From NCBI GenBank assembly GCA_944392835.1, contig CALXYB010000001.1, positions 1-64,000 on the forward strand: DNA of 64,000 nt. The letters run 5' to 3'. A model generated the notes under the pieces. It was not told where the DNA came from. It saw nothing but the letters and a program-made list of their open reading frames with translations, and did not search any database. The number at the start of each line of letters is the position of its first letter. Position 1 is the stretch's first letter. Shown piece by piece: positions 62,724 to 64,000 of the stretch. Origin of the DNA: an uncultured Alphaproteobacteria bacterium (GTDB lineage Bacteria; Pseudomonadota; Alphaproteobacteria; RF32; CAG-239). Position numbers and translations under genes: made by a program.

Positions 62724-63407
62724 TTATTTCTTAGCTTTTTTAGCTGTCTTTTTGCCTGCGGCCTTCTTTGTTGCAACAGCTTTTTTCTTAGCCGGAGCTT
62801 TTACCTCAGCAACTTTTTTAGCTACAACGGCATTCTTTTTTTCAGCCTTCTTCTCTTTCTCAATTTTCTTAACATAATTGAGACTCTTTTGAAAATATTG
62901 GTAACCCGTAATAAAGGTCAAAACACCGGCAATCCAAAGCAAAATCTCACCGATTCCGCCCCAAAGCCAAAAACCTTTCAAAAGCATCATAGACAAAGCA
63001 GTCATCTGAAAACCTGTTTTCCACTTTGCCAAACGTGTAACCGGCATACCGACTTTAACTTCCATCAAAAACTCGCGCAAACCGGAAACCAAAATCTCTC
63101 TGCACAAAATGACAATAACCGGAATATAACTCAGCTTACAAACCACCATCCCCGGCACAGCCAAGATTACGACCAAAGCAGACGTAACCAAAAGCTTGTC
63201 GGCAATTGGATCAAGCAAACGACCGAAAGCCGAAGTTTCGTTGCGTGCACGTGCCAAATAGCCGTCTAAATAATCGGTTATGGAAGCAACAATAAACAGC
63301 ACTGCCGCCAACAACTGCCAAACGGAAGCCTGAATATAAACCATCATAAAAATAACCGGAATAACCACAATACGTGAGATGGTCAAAAGATTAGGTAAGC
63401 TATACAC
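62724..63407 (-). CDS. pgsA: Phosphatidylglycerophosphate synthase with a Lys/Ala-rich tail
   Basis: The 227-residue membrane enzyme joins CDP-diacylglycerol and glycerol-3-phosphate. It has the CDP-alcohol phosphotransferase motif D-G-x2-A-R-x8-G-x3-D-x3-D (DYLDGYLARARNETSAFGRLLDPIAD). Typical length is about 180-190 residues. Here some 40 extra residues form a basic tail (KAPAKKKAVATKKAAGKK), similar to histone H1-like tails. It lies just upstream of the OmpR-type gene. Confidence 0.92.
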   Translation of the reverse strand: MYSLPNLLTISRIVVIPVIFMMVYIQASVWQLLAAVLFIVASITDYLDGYLARARNETSAFGRLLDPIADKLLVTSALVVILAVPGMVVCKLSYIPVIVILCREILVSGLREFLMEVKVGMPVTRLAKWKTGFQMTALSMMLLKGFWLWGGIGEILLWIAGVLTFITGYQYFQKSLNYVKKIEKEKKAEKKNAVVAKKVAEVKAPAKKKAVATKKAAGKKTAKKAKK

Positions 63408-63469
63408 TTTCTGCGTCCTTTTATAAAAATAAATTAGCGAAATTTTGCCCTTATCATAAGACAGATTTT

Positions 63470-64000
63470 TTATTTGTGGAAGTAATTAAAAATCTTTTCC
63501 GCCGTTTTTTTGCTGATTCCCTCCACTTTTTCCAAATCCTTAAGTGAGGCCTGTGAAATTTCTTCCACCGAACCAAAATAATTCAGCAAATCCTTTTTAC
63601 GACGAGCACCGATTCCATCCACCTCATCCAAGCGTGATTTTGAAATAGATTTTGCCCGATGTTTGCGGTGTGTTCCAATCGCAAAGCGGTGTGCCTCATC
63701 ACGCAAATTTTGCATATAAAAAGCTATCGGAGATTGGAACGGCAAAGCAAAACTTTCCCGTCCGACCATATGGTAAAATTCCTTACCCGCATTTCTCTCC
63801 GGACCTTTAGAGATAGCAATAATCACAATCCCCGACAAGTCAAAATCTTTTAAGGATTCGTGCACAGCATGCAACTGCCCCAAACCACCGTCCAGCAGAA
63901 TAACATCGGGCTTATTTTCCGGTGTCATCCGTTCAAACCTTCTGGTTAAGACCTCCTTCATCATTGCAAAGTCATCATTGGTGATGTCCGGATTTTTGAT
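63470..64000 (-). CDS. uvrC: Excinuclease ABC subunit C, C-terminal part (5' end outside window)
   Basis: The visible 176 residues include the end of the RNase H-like nuclease domain (PDVILLDGGLGQLHAV, AISKGPERNAG, LRDEAHRFAIGTHRKHR). The helix-hairpin-helix tail follows (LDEVDGIGARRKKDLLNYFGSVEEISQASLKDLEKVEGISKKTAEKI). This half makes the 5' incision with UvrB bound. The frame stays open to the window edge. It is followed by pgsA, a common order. Confidence 0.95.
   Translation of the reverse strand: MKNPDITNDDFAMMKEVLTRRFERMTPENKPDVILLDGGLGQLHAVHESLKDFDLSGIVIIAISKGPERNAGKEFYHMVGRESFALPFQSPIAFYMQNLRDEAHRFAIGTHRKHRAKSISKSRLDEVDGIGARRKKDLLNYFGSVEEISQASLKDLEKVEGISKKTAEKIFNYFHK

Noticed and set aside
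62059-63269. Several plus-strand ORFs across the response regulator and pgsA
   Set aside because: They are antisense to recognised genes and arise from the base composition, including the Lys/Ala-rich pgsA tail.

Overview
The window reads as a chromosomal segment of a low-GC, probably host- or gut-associated alphaproteobacterium. This is an inference from three things. The flagellar order fliL-fliM-DUF6468-motE-TPR is an alphaproteobacterial arrangement. The housekeeping proteins (aspS, rnd, obgE, uvrB, queA, fabF) look alphaproteobacterial. 6-Phosphofructokinase and L-lactate dehydrogenase suggest sugar fermentation by glycolysis, which is unusual in free-living relatives. Coding is dense, intergenic gaps are short, and many genes end in clear hairpin-T terminators.

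Layout. Positions 1-2200 are AT-rich and look like the edge of an integrated element: a 3' tRNA-Thr remnant, a duplicated terminator region, a 20-bp inverted repeat, an M55 peptidase and a sugar acetyltransferase. Positions 2465-6933 hold a YbhN-like membrane protein, a ygiW-qseB-qseC-like two-component operon and an S66 peptidase. Positions 6943-10100 are an accessory patch of unrecognised genes, including a possible HNH-like protein and a protein/membrane-protein pair behind a candidate attenuator, followed by tRNA-Gln(CTG). Positions 10423-27640 are mainly housekeeping: aspS, rnd, an ArsR regulator, xseB-ispA, an exonuclease-pheA pair, queA, a degenerate GGDEF protein, lgt, ybjN, mltG, fabF, acpP, ldh, mtaB-ftsY. 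A five-hairpin array directly follows ftsY. Positions 27824-35600 carry an orphan HigA-like regulator with an ornate operator region, xseA, an M23 peptidase, a CheY-like receiver, uppP, tRNA-Leu(CAG), mutY and small proteins. Positions 35580-40060 hold rpsU, pfkA, a DsbA-like protein and a DUF47-PiT phosphate transport pair. Positions 40970-44826 encode a PilV-like adhesin with a pilus-type partner. Positions 45096-50479 are a flagellar motor operon. The rest covers uvrB, rlmH, the rplU-rpmA-obgE-rsfS ribosome-assembly group, a nuclease, a lipoprotein, a large acidic repeat protein, an EnvZ/OmpR-like pair, pgsA and the 3' part of uvrC.

The most interesting unexplained signals are non-coding: the hairpin array at 27645-27760, resembling IS200/IS605 ends or a TnpB guide RNA scaffold; a 21-nt hairpin core found twice inside different but self-complementary outer stems (24553-24593 and 52644-52687); a compact promoter-microORF-terminator unit at 23817-23965; and a terminator placed between a predicted promoter and the gene at 9283-9972. 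No homology search or folding program was run. All family names come from reading motifs.
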